Program-made: the position numbers and the translations under genes
The notes under the pieces: model-generated
Seen by the model: only the letters and a program-made list of their open reading frames with translations
Databases searched by the model: none
Told to the model about the DNA's origin: nothing
Shown here: positions 48,601 to 59,871 of the stretch, one piece after another
Position numbering within the stretch: the first letter of the stretch is position 1
How the letters are laid out: the number at the start of each line of letters is the position of its first letter
Assembly (NCBI GenBank): GCA_964247055.1
Contig: OZ176053.1
Coordinates: 434,001 to 498,000 of the forward strand
DNA length: 64,000 nucleotides
Direction: 5' to 3'
Origin: Paragordius varius
Taxonomy: Eukaryota > Nematomorpha

Positions 48601-51600
48601 TTTTATGGATCACCTATTTTTTGATTCAGATTTATAAGATCTCATTTGAAATCCATATATTTTTTTCAATTCTTTCTATGGAAAATGGGTGATCAATTAA
48701 CTATCCAAAATTTTTAAATAGCCTATTCTTTGTAGGATTTTAAGGTTTATATGATCTTTGAAATTTATAATTTTTTTAATTCTTTCTATGGAAAATGGGT
48801 TTAGATTTTAAACATTTAATTATCCAAAATATTTTTATGGGTTCCTATTTTTTTTGATTAACATTCATAAAATTTCATTTGAAATCCATAAATTTTTTTC
48901 AATTCTTTCTTTGGAAAATGGGTTAATTTTTATATACTTTGTTATCCAAATATTTTTATGGATTACCTATTTTTTTATTAAGATTTATAAGATCTCTTCA
49001 TTTGAAATCAAATTGTTTTCAATTCTTTCTATGGGAAATGGGTGTAGATTTTTATACATTTAATTATCCAAAATATTTTTATGGATTACCTATTTTTTTG
49101 ATTAAGATTTATAAAATCTCTTCATTTGAAATCCATAAATTTTTTTCAATTCTTTCTATGGAAAATGGGTTTAGATTTTATATATAGAAATTTTAGTTAT
49201 TTTTGTGTTTTGCTTTGCGTTAAACATAGGTAGCTTATGCTAGTACAGGTTCTTGCTGATGGGGTAATTTTTTACCCTTAAACATTTTATTACCCAAAAT
49301 ATTTTTGTAATATTTTAAGGTTTATATGATCTCTTCATTTGAAATCCATAAAATTTTTTTCAATTCTTTCTATGGGAAAATGGGTTAATTTTTATATATT
49401 TGATTATCCAAATTATTTTTATAGATTAATTTTAACCTATTTTTTTTAATTAAGATTTATATGATCTCATTTTTGTATCATATAATTTTTAAATTCTTTC
49501 TATGGAAAATGGGTTGATTTTTATATATAGAAAATTTTAGTTATTTTTGTGTTTTGTTTTGCGTTAAACATGGGTAGCATATGCCAGTACAGGTTCTTGC
49601 TGATGGGGTAATTTTTTACCCTTAAACATTTTATTACCCGAAATATTTTTGTAAAATTTTAAGATTTATAAGATCTTATTTGTAATCCATAAATTTTTTT
49701 TTCAATTCTTTCTTTGGAAAATCGGTTTAATTTTCTTTGTTTTATGTGTGTTAAATATAGGTAGCTTATGCCAGTACAGATCTCGAATGTGATATTATAG
49801 TGGATATGGCAACATTGACCGGGGCTCAGGGCATATCAACAGGAAAATATCACGGGGCAGTTATAACTAACAATGCCGATTGGTAAAAATATTTTTGTAC
49901 ATTTTTAACCAAAAAAAACTAAATAATCGCAAAATAATTTTACGTAATTATCAAAAAAAATATGTGTTTTATAGTTTTTTTATTATATTATATAGCTAGG
50001 GTTAGGTTTTTTTAAGTTAATAGTTTTATTTTTAATTATTTAGCTTGAGTTAGGTTTTTTTTCGTTCAATAAAAAATAACGGATCTGTTCGCTTATGAAA
50101 GTATTCATTTATGCACATAGGCAGTAATTACAAATGTAAATATATATGTTGTAACTACATAAAAAATTGAAATTATACTATGGACAAAACATAAAAATAT
50201 AAAGACAAATATTTTTTTCTAAAAGACAACAACCATACTTTTTAAATCTTTCTTGATTTATTTCAATATAAATCATTGTTTTAAAATGGCAAAGTGTGAA
50301 ATAGAGATATATAATACTAACACAATCAATTCTATATTTTACATTTGTAACTACCTAATAGCTTATATGAGAAAATTAAAGGTTTCCAAAGTATAGGGTT
50401 GTCTTTAAAATATTTCTCTTTATATTTTACGTTTTGTCCGTATAATTTCAATTCTTACTGTATTATACACTTCTCACTTAAAATCTCCTTAAGTATTTAC
50501 ATAATTTTTTAAAAATTTAGACCTTCAATTAATTTTTTTTATGAATCCTTTTTTAAAATCTGATTTTAGGGAGACTTTTGCTTGTCAAGCTGGTCGAATA
50601 AGCGGTGATTTGGTTTTCCCACTTCCCTATTGTCCAGAACTGCATATGAGTGAATTTTCTAGCACATTTGCGGATATGAAAAATTCTGTCGCTGTATATA
50701 AACATATATACATATTTCCTTTTTACAATAATTTTTTTGGGCAAAAATGTTTTTTAGTAAAAAAACGATATTATAAAGATATAATATTGACAATAAAATG
50801 CTAATATTTGTTTAATTTTAGATATATTTTAATTCTATAAAATATAGCTTAATTAAAAATTAAGATTTAATAAAAATATGGTTTTATTTATAAACTTTTT
50901 TTAGTATTTTATATTTTTTAAATTTTGCCATATAATTTAAATGTGAAAGATTCGGATTTATAAAAAATAACTATGATCTTTGATTATGACATACTTATGT
51001 AATGATTATTCTAAAATAAAATACAGTAAAAACTAAAATTATACGGACAAAACGTAAATATATAAATATAATTATTTTTTTCTAAAAGACAACTAACCAT
51101 ACATTTTCAAACCTCAATTTATCCTATAAAAATCATTTAATTCCAATTGTAAAATACAATCCCTATTTTATATTTTGAAGATCAAACAAAAAGTTATAAT
51201 TAAAAAAATATAAAAAGTATGTTGTCATTTGAAAAAAAAATATTTGTCTTTATATTGTATTGTATGTTTATCCGTATAATTTCAATTTTTACTGTAAGTA
51301 ATTTTTTTTATAATTTTTACTGCAAATTTTTTTTTGTAAAAGAATTGTGTCTTTATTTAATTTATTTTAGAATCGAGATAATGCCCAAAGCTCTTGTGCT
51401 GCCTTGTTTATAGCTTCGCATTTAGTTCAAGATTTCAATTTTCCTGGCGTTTGGATGCATATTGATATGGCCTCACCTGTTCATAATGTAATTTAATTTA
51501 TGAATGTTAAAACTTTCATTTAAGATTTTGTCTTTTTTGGCATATTTCAAAAGGGTTTATCATTGTTTTAGTTTATATAATATGGGCCAGATTGTGTTTG

Positions 51601-53146
51601 GGAATTAATTTAAGGCGATTATAATATATATTTGTCATAAATTGAAACTTTTTAACATTTTACGCCAAAACTTATTATTTATGGTGTGTTTGATCAATTC
51701 TATAAAAAAATTATTATGCAACCTTGGCAGAACACAACATTAAAACTAAAAACCGCAGTTTATGGAGTAGTTTTATTTACAATATTGCAAATAGTCGACC
51801 TCGACTGTAGCAATACTTACACACATAGCATATATATATATACATATATATAGTTTTCTCAATATTTCTTTTCACATTTTATATTATTTTTTATGGATTT
51901 TGATATAGGGTGAAAGAGCAACCGGATATGGGGTGGGCTTGTTAACAACCCTTTTTGGGTTCGGTTCAAATAATACGCATCTACAATCTGTGTCTCCTGT
52001 TAAGGCCTTAACAAGGGGTGATGGACAAAATTTTCCAATTTTTCCTACAGTAAAACATTTCTTTTTTCATTTTTTGAGTTAAATAGTAAACTTTAAACTA
52101 TTTTAATTTAAAAAAATTTAAGTGACGCCCTTTTTTGATATCGGAACGAACTACCTTTTTTTCGAAAACTTGACGGTTTAATTGTATTTAAAATTTTGGT
52201 TTCATGTTTTTTTTGTTACAATTTTAGTAAAGCGTTTTTTGCAATCAAATTATAGCTTATTGATAGTTTAATGTGAATAAATAAATAAATAACTAAAAGG
52301 TATAATTTTATATATTTTGGTGCCTACTTTATTCTCAGATTGTATATAAAATTCTCTATTTGATATTTTATAAAATGTAACAAAGTAATATGGAGCTATA
52401 AAAATTTAGAGTTCACATCTTACAAATTAGCATCAAAAAATTTAGGTTCTAGTTATTGATTTTGGCAATTGCCACATTTTTTTAAAAAAAACTTGTGTTT
52501 AAAATAAAATATATCTAGGGTTTTAAATGTATATATATTTCTTGTTTTTCGATAGTATTGTTTTGAATTAACACAAAAAAATTCATTTTTTCGTACACCC
52601 ATATAGGAAAGAACAGTTATAAATCGCAATGAATTCGGTAATGTTGTTTCCACACGCTCAGGTCATGAAGACCCATTCGGTTTGATTGGGAAAATGATGA
52701 AAACACGTACTCACCCTAATACAAATAACTACTCAAATAATCCAACTCCTAAAACATTAACAGAAGAACAATCGCCAAAAATATCGAATAGCGTGTCACG
52801 TGCTCACGCACCTCGTGATAATGTAGGAAATGTCGTGTTTTTCTTAGGTGTCCCTGGTGGAACTCAAGACGCTAGGAATTCTGGGGCAAGAAATCAAAGC
52901 AATAATCATACAACTAATTTTGAAACTTTAACCATTTCTTCGACCTGTTCCTCACACCTCAATAAAGAAGATAAACTTGAAAATAGTCCCCCCATATTAA
53001 CAAATAGTGTATCAGATAATTCGATCAAGAATTCAGCCTTGAAAAAATCTATCATATCTCCGCGTCGCAATCGACTCTCTTTTAACAACGAAAATAAAAA
53101 TGGTGCTAAAATGGAACAACTGCCCTTAATTAAGGGTGGTTATTGA
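42355..53146 (+). CDS. NPEPL1: Probable M17 leucyl aminopeptidase, NPEPL1 type, 15 exons
   Basis: Dinuclear metal-dependent aminopeptidase releasing N-terminal residues from peptides (family function). Exons: 42355-42507, 42536-42853, 43383-43635, 44618-44706, 44986-45111, 45846-45927, 46263-46438, 47117-47194, 47886-47986, 48246-48300, 49761-49882, 50570-50693, 51371-51487, 51909-52049, 52607-53146; 824 residues in frame. MKHTQIKFQADLG matches the NPEPL1 start. The catalytic core is intact: WVGKGIVYDTGGLSLKGK, MPGMKRDCGGAAAILGAF, ENAVGPNATRPDDI, the M17 signature NTDAEGRLVLADG, DMATLTGAQGISTGKYHGAV, YCPELHMSEF and GVWMHIDMASPVH. The metal-binding Lys/Asp/Asp/Asp/Glu and catalytic Lys/Arg positions are all present. 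The last exon adds about 180 residues of Ser/Asn-rich, low-complexity tail not in human NPEPL1 (523 residues). Intron 1 is only 28 nt. The exon 3 donor (43635) was chosen by phase. Intron 10 holds a satellite with pseudo-exons. Confidence 0.95.
45293..45534. mobile_element. Family A MITE, NPEPL1 intron 5
   Basis: Short degenerate copy with about two left units and one right unit. Confidence 0.6.
45640..45830. mobile_element. Family A MITE, left part only
   Basis: Starts in a (TA)n tract with CATTTAAATTTCAAATTCAC and keeps part of the core; no right end seen before exon 6 of NPEPL1. Confidence 0.45.
46507..46730. mobile_element. Family B MITE, NPEPL1 intron 7
   Basis: Left end intact; the right half runs into unrelated AT-rich DNA. 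Confidence 0.6.
47401..47672. mobile_element. Family A MITE, NPEPL1 intron 8
   Basis: Both ends recognisable; the left arm is diverged, the right arm has two units. Confidence 0.65.
49230..49263 (+). pseudogene. Chimeric pseudo-exon 1 in NPEPL1 intron 10
   Basis: 34 bp made of the start of exon 11 (GTAGCTTATGCTAGTACAG) fused to the end of exon 10 (TTCTTGCTGATGGG). It keeps an AG before it and GTAATT after it. Inclusion would shift the frame. Confidence 0.85.
49574..49607 (+). pseudogene. Chimeric pseudo-exon 2 in NPEPL1 intron 10
   Basis: Same 34-bp structure, 344 bp downstream. The base pair before it is GG where the other copy has AG, so its acceptor is lost; the GTAATT donor remains. Confidence 0.85.
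50155..50463. mobile_element. Family B MITE, NPEPL1 intron 11
   Basis: Both arms present; right end TTCTTACTGTA. Confidence 0.7.
51022..51297. mobile_element. Family B MITE, NPEPL1 intron 12
   Basis: Both ends close to consensus, TA-flanked. Confidence 0.75.
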
Positions 53147-53151
53147 ATAAA
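53146..53151 (+). promoter_or_regulatory. Poly(A) signal AATAAA overlapping the NPEPL1 stop codon
   Basis: The last base of the TGA stop (53144-53146) is the first base of AATAAA. A family B MITE starts about 25 bp further on. Confidence 0.45.
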
Positions 53152-53171
53152 ACAGACTACCTCTTTATAAT

Positions 53172-53464
53172 TTGTTAAAATTGAAGATATACGGACAAAA
53201 TGTGAAAATATAAAGACAAATATGTTTCAAAAGACAACCATGCCTGTTCAATCTCGATTTTTTTTCGAATTTATATTTTTTCTTAAAATTGCTAAATATG
53301 AAATAGATATGTATATATTGGTAACACAAATCAATTTTATATTTGATGGTATGTATATATAATTTATAAAAGAAAATTTAGATATTAAAAAGTATGGTTA
53401 GAAAAAAATATTTGTCTTTATATTTTTACGTTTTATCCGTTTAATTTTAGTTTTTATACTGTAA
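53172..53464. mobile_element. Family B MITE after NPEPL1
   Basis: Both arms present; begins about 25 bp after the stop codon. Confidence 0.7.
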
Positions 53465-53659
53465 TATGCATGATTAGTAAATTATAATAGTAGGTGTAGG
53501 ACACAATACTCTTTAACTTAGTTTTCCTATTACTCTATGCACAATAATATTTTTTTCTAGAAAATTATTATATGTATTGCATATATTCATTAGTAAATTA
53601 ATTTATATGAAACATATATACTAATAAATTTTAATTAATTTATTTTTTTTATATATCAT

Positions 53660-53934
53660 ATACCATTTACAACAAAAATTTACTTTCGAACAACTCAAAT
53701 TCACCCTAAAATAAATTATGTGTTTTTAATATTAAAAATGACCTATATTTTTTTATATTTTCAAAAAATGATATATTGATTAAAATTAAAATAATATTGA
53801 AAAAACAATAAACTATGTTATGAAGATATATTTCATATTAGTGCGGAGTTTTATTAGCCAGAAAACACATAATTTATTTAGGGTGAATTTTGTTCAAGGG
53901 AGAATTTGGATTGTAAGTGGTATAGTAAGATTAA
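53660..53934. mobile_element. Family A MITE between NPEPL1 and the collagen gene
   Basis: Ends in TTGTAAGTGGTATA; arms with one to two diverged units. Confidence 0.65.
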
Positions 53935-54564
53935 ATTAGATATAGAATATTTGACATTTTTTTTGAAAATAACTATGATATTTTGCACCTAGTTTGTAAT
54001 TGCCAATGAATATTCTTTAGTGATTCATAATAATAATAATATGAAAAATGCGTCTTGTTATAACCGATAAAATATTTGCATTTAAAGACATTACAGGTAA
54101 TGTTAAATATTTTTAATTAATATTATATTTTGTGGTGCTATAAAGACATTGTCTTTTAAACATATAAAAAAATTTATTTTTATTTTTCAGATGTAGGACA
54201 ATAATCCGAGCGAAAACGTTAAATGAGTGCAATACTTAACATTAAATATTTAAAGAAAGCCTAATTTTTCATTTTTTTTTCAAAAAAAAATATTTTTAAT
54301 TATATTTTTTTCATTTATTTATATGTATACCAGATTTTTAATGTGTTAAGTTTTAAAAAAATAAAATCGGCATTACACACAATTTTTTTTTGAAAAATCT
54401 TGTAAGACATATTTTTACCTTAGTTTAAATTAGAGACCAGATATCCATCCTTATTTTTTGAAAATTTTATTATTTTTTATTGCAAAACCTAGTTGTGTAA
54501 TGTTTAACATTTGAACACAACACATTATATATCTTTTACTAATTGAGTATAAATCATAAATTCT
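53935..54564. other. Upstream region of the collagen gene
   Basis: AT-rich with no recognised gene. A TATAAA-like GTATAAATC lies about 17 bp before the ATG, too close to be a normal TATA box for that start. Confidence 0.35.
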
Positions 54565-57500
54565 ATGCAAGGGGAAAGCCTTGATAAAAATTATTTAACG
54601 AGAAAAATGCAAACAGAAACCAAAATGAAATTACAATCATCCTCAAAATCAAAACCCAATTGGAGTAATTCTTTAGTTGGGATTTTCGGCATTTTTTCCG
54701 TTTTTTTCATTGGGGCTTTTGGTCTTTGGCTTACGGGTCAATATTTCACCATGTTATCGGGTTCAGAAGTGAGTGTTATGCGAAATTTCAATAAAACAGC
54801 TATCATAAGCTTTGAAAAAGGATTACGCTCCATCATTCCAAACGAAAAAATTCATCAAATCCCTCCATTAGTTTCAGTTAATTTAGAACCGGTTCCTCTT
54901 ACGAGTTCATTCAATTTTAACCAAAATCACCAATCCGTCAAAGATGATCCATCTTCCATAAGCACAGGTGAACTGCAAAGGAGACAAGAACCTAAAACGC
55001 TTAGTTATTCTTTATTCCCATCTATTTTACGACAAATGGTTGGTTGGTTTATTAGCTTACGTTAAAATATATATACTACTCAATATTTTTTATAAATTAA
55101 TCTAAAATAAAAATTTTTGTCTCAAAGATTACAGCTTTTAGTCGACGGAAAAAACGTAGCGTTGACCAAGATATAGATGAGGACGAAAATGTAAACCTAG
55201 AAAATTTGACAGAGGAAGAAAAACTGGAGAGGGAACGGAGAACCTATGTAGCTGGACATTACGAAAAAAGTTTTATTTAAAAAAATGAAATTATACGGAT
55301 AAAACCTAAAAAGGGACAAATATTTTTATCTAAAAGACAACCACCCTACTTTTTAAACCTCCTTAATATTTCCTATATATAAATTATTTAATTACAATTA
55401 AAATATATATATAATTGATTTTTATACCAATTTACATATCAATTTCGTATTTTGCAGTTTAAAACAATGAGTTATATTAAAATAAAGATTTAAACTACAG
55501 TATGGTTATCTTTTGGAAAAAATATTTGTGTTTTTTTTGTCTGTATTCAGTTTTTACTTAACATTTTCTCAAAAATACTTAAAAGGTTTAGAATTAAGTT
55601 ATAAATTACTTTTAATATAAAATGTTGGAGAGAGATTTGAATTTTGGTATGGGTCTTAAATTTAGATTTATGGATATATAAAAGTGTATATGCATACCAA
55701 ACTTTATTTTTGCTAGAGAAAATTAGGATCTAAGGTTTGGAAAATTTTAATAAAGTTTCGCGTTTTGCAAAATATTAATAAAATGTTCATTTTTTTAATT
55801 TTCGAAATATAGGACTTTTACTTTTTTTAAAACTGCCAGTATGACCTTTTTTGGAAGGTAAATTTTCCTTTTTAGACAAAACATATTTTCCAGAATGTAA
55901 TTTTTGGCACCGAATGCCTGGCGTATAATAATAACATAATCTTTAAAAAAGCTTGACGAAAAATTGACCTAAAAACCTAATATATAAATATATATATGTA
56001 TACATTTATAAACATTATGAAATATTTTTGCTAATATAGCACATACATACCTACCTATCCACCTCTTTTAAGTAATTCAACAGGATAATAAATATTATAT
56101 ATACTAAATTAAATATTAAAATGACATTTTGTTATGCATGAATCACGATATCTGTAATGGTAATATTTTACATCAAAAATTTAATCCTAAATATCAAAGA
56201 TGTTAACTATAGCTGCCTTTTATAATCTGTGGCGCGTACCGTAAAACGGCTAATAAATTTTTATTGATTGATTCTTAAACATTTTTTGCATCTCCCATCA
56301 TCAATAATTTATATGATAAAAGAGAAAACAAAAAGATTAAATTGAAATTAGGAAAAATTTCACCAAATTAATGCATAGACAGAATGCTAAAAATATTTAA
56401 AACTATAACTCGTTTTTTTTCGTAAGGAGTAAACTAATTTTCTTAATAAACATATAATGATCTCACAATTTTCCCCATTTTAATTAATACATACGCTGCT
56501 CTTTTATTTAGAGTGCAGACCATGTTTGGATGGTATAGTGGGGCGGGCTGGTGCCCCAGGTATGCCTGGCTCTCCCGGGGAAAATGGGCGCCCTGGGCGA
56601 GATGGACCCCCTGGGCCAGATGGAAATGCTGGTAGAGATGGAATTCCTGGTCGATATGGGACTCAGGTAACATGCTTAATTTAACATAATTTTCCCAAGT
56701 CTTTTTCCAGGAACTCATGTAAAGTCTTAGAAAATGCGTGTTTAATATATACGATACAATGTGTTTACGCCTATAGTTAATGAATAAAATTGTCGATTTT
56801 TCTTGGATGCCTTTTTAATATAATACCAAATTGAATTTATTTTCTTGGACACATGGACATAATATTCTCTAAACCTTGTTATGAGTATTAAATTGATCGA
56901 TTTCGAACCAAATAAATAAAAACATGTGCAAGCATTTCTATGGAGTATAGTTTTTTATCATTAATAACAACACAAATGTATTTTTACTCGTAGGGACCCC
57001 GTGGACCTCCTGGATTAGATGGAATTCCTGGTTCCCCCGGCAAGGATGGAGAACCAGGGCCTCCTGGAAAAGATGGCTTACCAGGCCGTGATGGAACATC
57101 TGGAAAGCCTGGGATCTTAGTAATAATAATTTACATTTTATATTTTTCTAAAAAACAAAAGATTGTCCAGTAGAGGTTGGATTATATAATTTGAAAATAT
57201 ATATAACTACTTATCGGGATAGAATTTCACTTGAAGTGTATGAAATTTTTTTAAAAGGGCCCGAAAGGTCAACCTGGACGAGATGGATTCCCTGGACGCG
57301 GTGGTCTTGATGGAATTCCCGGGAGAGATGGAAAGCCTGGAGAGCCGGGGCGAGATGGGCTTCCTGGTTTACCTGGGGAGCAAGTATATATATACATCAT
57401 ATTATCATAACATTTTTTAACCTTTTTTTTCCAATATTCTTATGCATTCAATGGTGTGTATGTGTGTGTAGGGATACCCGGGACCTCCAGGGGAAGATGG

Positions 57501-58571
57501 CTTGCCAGGAAGTATTGGCCTTCCAGGAAAAGATGCAAAACCTGGTATTCCTGGAGAACCTGGGCTTGATGGCGGACCCGGTTTTGATGGCCCACCGGTA
57601 AATATCTATCAATTCATATATTTTTGACACAAATTCAAAGAAATCCTACTTTCCGAAACATACATTATAAAAAATGTCAATGTATATGAGTGCTTTGACA
57701 CGCTCAAAATTAAAATGCAATTATCCAAATATTTTTTTCTCCGTAAATATAGGGTCCACCAGGACGTGATGGTAGACCTGGGTTGGATGGCGCTCCAGGG
57801 CGACCAGGGAAAGATGGGAATCCGGGCAGAGACGGGAACCCTGGAAAAAGCGGAGTTCCTGGAATCAAAGGAAATCCTGTAAGTGTTTCTATTTTAGCTA
57901 AAAGTAAAAGGTGATTTATATAATTTTTAATTAGGGCCCCAAAGGATCCCCTGGTAAAGATGGTAAGCCCGGAAATAACGGACATGACGGTTTACCTGGC
58001 AAAGATGGGGAACCCGGAAAGCCTGGTAGTGATGGTCTACCTGGAAGTCCTGGAGAAAAAGTTTTTTCCTAACATCCTAATTATTTCTCTCTTATTTTAA
58101 GTTTCTTCCCCAAAATATTACTTCAATCATATTTTGATAAAAGTGAAATAAAACACATTCAATCAAAACTTTTTTGATTCACTTTTATCTTTTTACAGGG
58201 TCCCTTGGGACCAAGCGGTAAACCCGGTAAAGATGGGCACCCTGGTAGTGATGGGAAAGATGGGATTCCTGGAAAAGATGGAAACCCTGGAAAGGACGGA
58301 ATTCCAGGCTTACCTGGACCACCTGTATCCTCTAATAATATATTAAATTTCTTTTACCCTTAATTTTTATTCCATATATGCTTGTATTTATATTCGTTAT
58401 GATTAAATTTTCATTAACATAGGGTAAGGATGGCAAACCTGGTAAAGATGGGCATCCTGGCAAACACGGAGAAAAAGGCAACCCAGGAAGCCCAGGGAAA
58501 GATGGATTACCAGGGAGAGATGGCGAACCAGGAAAACCTGGTCCAAGGGTAACTGCTTATTTATTATACAA

Positions 58572-58607
<36 letters not shown>

Positions 58608-59746
58608 TATTACAATTGTTAATGACACATACGAGAAAAAATATTTAAAAAATATAGGGACCCCCAGGGGACAGGGGTGAACCCGGTCGAGACGGGAGTG
58701 AAGGTCTACAAGGACCGCCCGGTGAAAGAGGAGCCCCCGGTGGCACTGGTTCCATCGGGCCGCCAGGACCGCCTGGTATTGATGGACATCCTGGGAAAAA
58801 CGGAACGCCAGGCCCGATTGGTGAAAAAGGACCACCTGGCCCGACCGGTAGACCAGGTCAAGCCGGAAAACCCGGAGCTACTGGACCCCGAGGTGACGCT
58901 GGAAACGATGGGAAACCTGGGCCTCCAGGCACCGACGGTATTCCAGGCAAGGATGGATCGAATGGAATAGATGGTGAAGCCGGCATCTGTCACAACTGTG
59001 TCCGTGTCGGTCCTACTGGTATGATATTAAGTTCAATTGATCTATCTTAAAACTATTATATTGGTAAAAATTAGGGTATAAAAGGTATATTTTATAAGCT
59101 ATCTGCATTATTTTATAGTGGAAAAGGAATATCACTCATGTTATGTCCATTTCGGTAAATCCTCATGCCAAAATCCACAAGGAGATGTTGAAACCATATA
59201 TGACGGTATGATATATATTTGTAATTTTCAATCTCTTTCATTCTCATGGTTATACCGTTTATAGGTTATATCTCGGGAGGCCATTATTTTTTCTCTGGAT
59301 CAGGGTTTGATTACCAATGTTTGCCTCGAAATCCAGATTTCAAGTTCAAATTAGACGGTTTTCAATCCAAAGCCACCATATACGGGGCTGAGTATAGGGT
59401 ATATGATGAACATTCACCTTTTACTCGCCGCGGTCACAAATTTAACGTGGGTCTATGTGCCTTGTGCTGTGTCCCCAGACCTGTAAGTATCATGTTTCCT
59501 GGGTTCAAAGAATGTCCTTTGGAATCTGGACAAAATTGGCAATTATCATATCGGGGCTACATTATGTCCGCTAATGAGGAACTTTCTCGCTCCAATTATG
59601 TGTGCATTGATGAAAATGCTGATTTTGAATCAAGTGGTACACCAGGGGACGGATCTGCACTTTACATTGTAGAAATTAAGAATGCCCATCTGCCAGATAA
59701 TTATATTTCGGGCCGCGAAATACCATGCGTAGTTTGTTCGCAATAA
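54565..59746 (+). CDS. Type II transmembrane collagen with furin-type site and spongin-like C-terminal domain
   Basis: Extracellular matrix collagen, 865 residues. Exons: 54565-55060, 55135-55269, 56512-56666, 56994-57119, 57258-57383, 57472-57597, 57753-57878, 57935-58060, 58199-58324, 58423-58548, 58658-59018, 59119-59205, 59265-59746. Residues 1-35 are lysine-rich; about 37-59 form a membrane segment ([20 protein letters not shown]), so N-in/C-out is inferred. Residues 169-173 are RRKKR, then S, a furin-type cleavage site. CRPC precedes 149 Gly-X-Y triplets rich in Lys-Asp (GKDG); one Gly is Ala in exon 6 (57535). CHNC follows the helix. The C-terminal domain (about 190 residues: [46 protein letters not shown]) matches the 'short-chain collagen C4'/spongin domain of sponges and cnidarians. 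Exons 4-10 are each exactly 126 bp. Release of a soluble collagen by cleavage is inferred, by analogy with nematode cuticle collagens. Confidence 0.9.
55283..55560. mobile_element. Family B MITE, collagen intron 2
   Basis: Begins about 14 bp after the exon 2 donor; the right end is degenerate. Confidence 0.65.
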
Positions 59747-59865
59747 TCATTATTTTTTGAGTATTTGTTTGCATTGTTTGATAATATTAATATAGGCATG
59801 TTATGACTCAATTGTACTCCCCTTATTATCATATTTTATAATTTTATACACAATCATCACCGTTA

Positions 59866-59871
59866 AATAAA
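59866..59871 (+). promoter_or_regulatory. Poly(A) signal for the collagen gene
   Basis: AATAAA about 120 bp after the TAA stop (59744-59746), followed by a T-rich stretch. Confidence 0.5.

Larger units (their letters stand above)
48420..49750. repeat. Intronic satellite, about 120-bp units, with a higher-order duplication
   Basis: About ten copies of a unit holding TTCAATTCTTTCTATGGAAA, spaced near 120 bp and then, in the second half, as a higher-order unit of about 344 bp. All lie in NPEPL1 intron 10 (48301-49760). The higher-order unit contains pieces of the flanking exons. Confidence 0.85.

Noticed and set aside
48854-49187. Overlapping ORFs in the NPEPL1 intron
   Set aside because: They follow the 120-bp satellite unit and have no protein-like features.
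54054-54204. Small two-exon ORF MRLVITDKIFAFKDITDVGQ
   Set aside because: Only 20 residues, with no family resemblance; chance splice-like sites are common in AT-rich DNA.
58557-58993. Minus-strand and alternate-frame ORFs across the collagen exons
   Set aside because: They are shadows of the Gly-X-Y coding sequence; the plus frame alone gives unbroken Gly-X-Y repeats.
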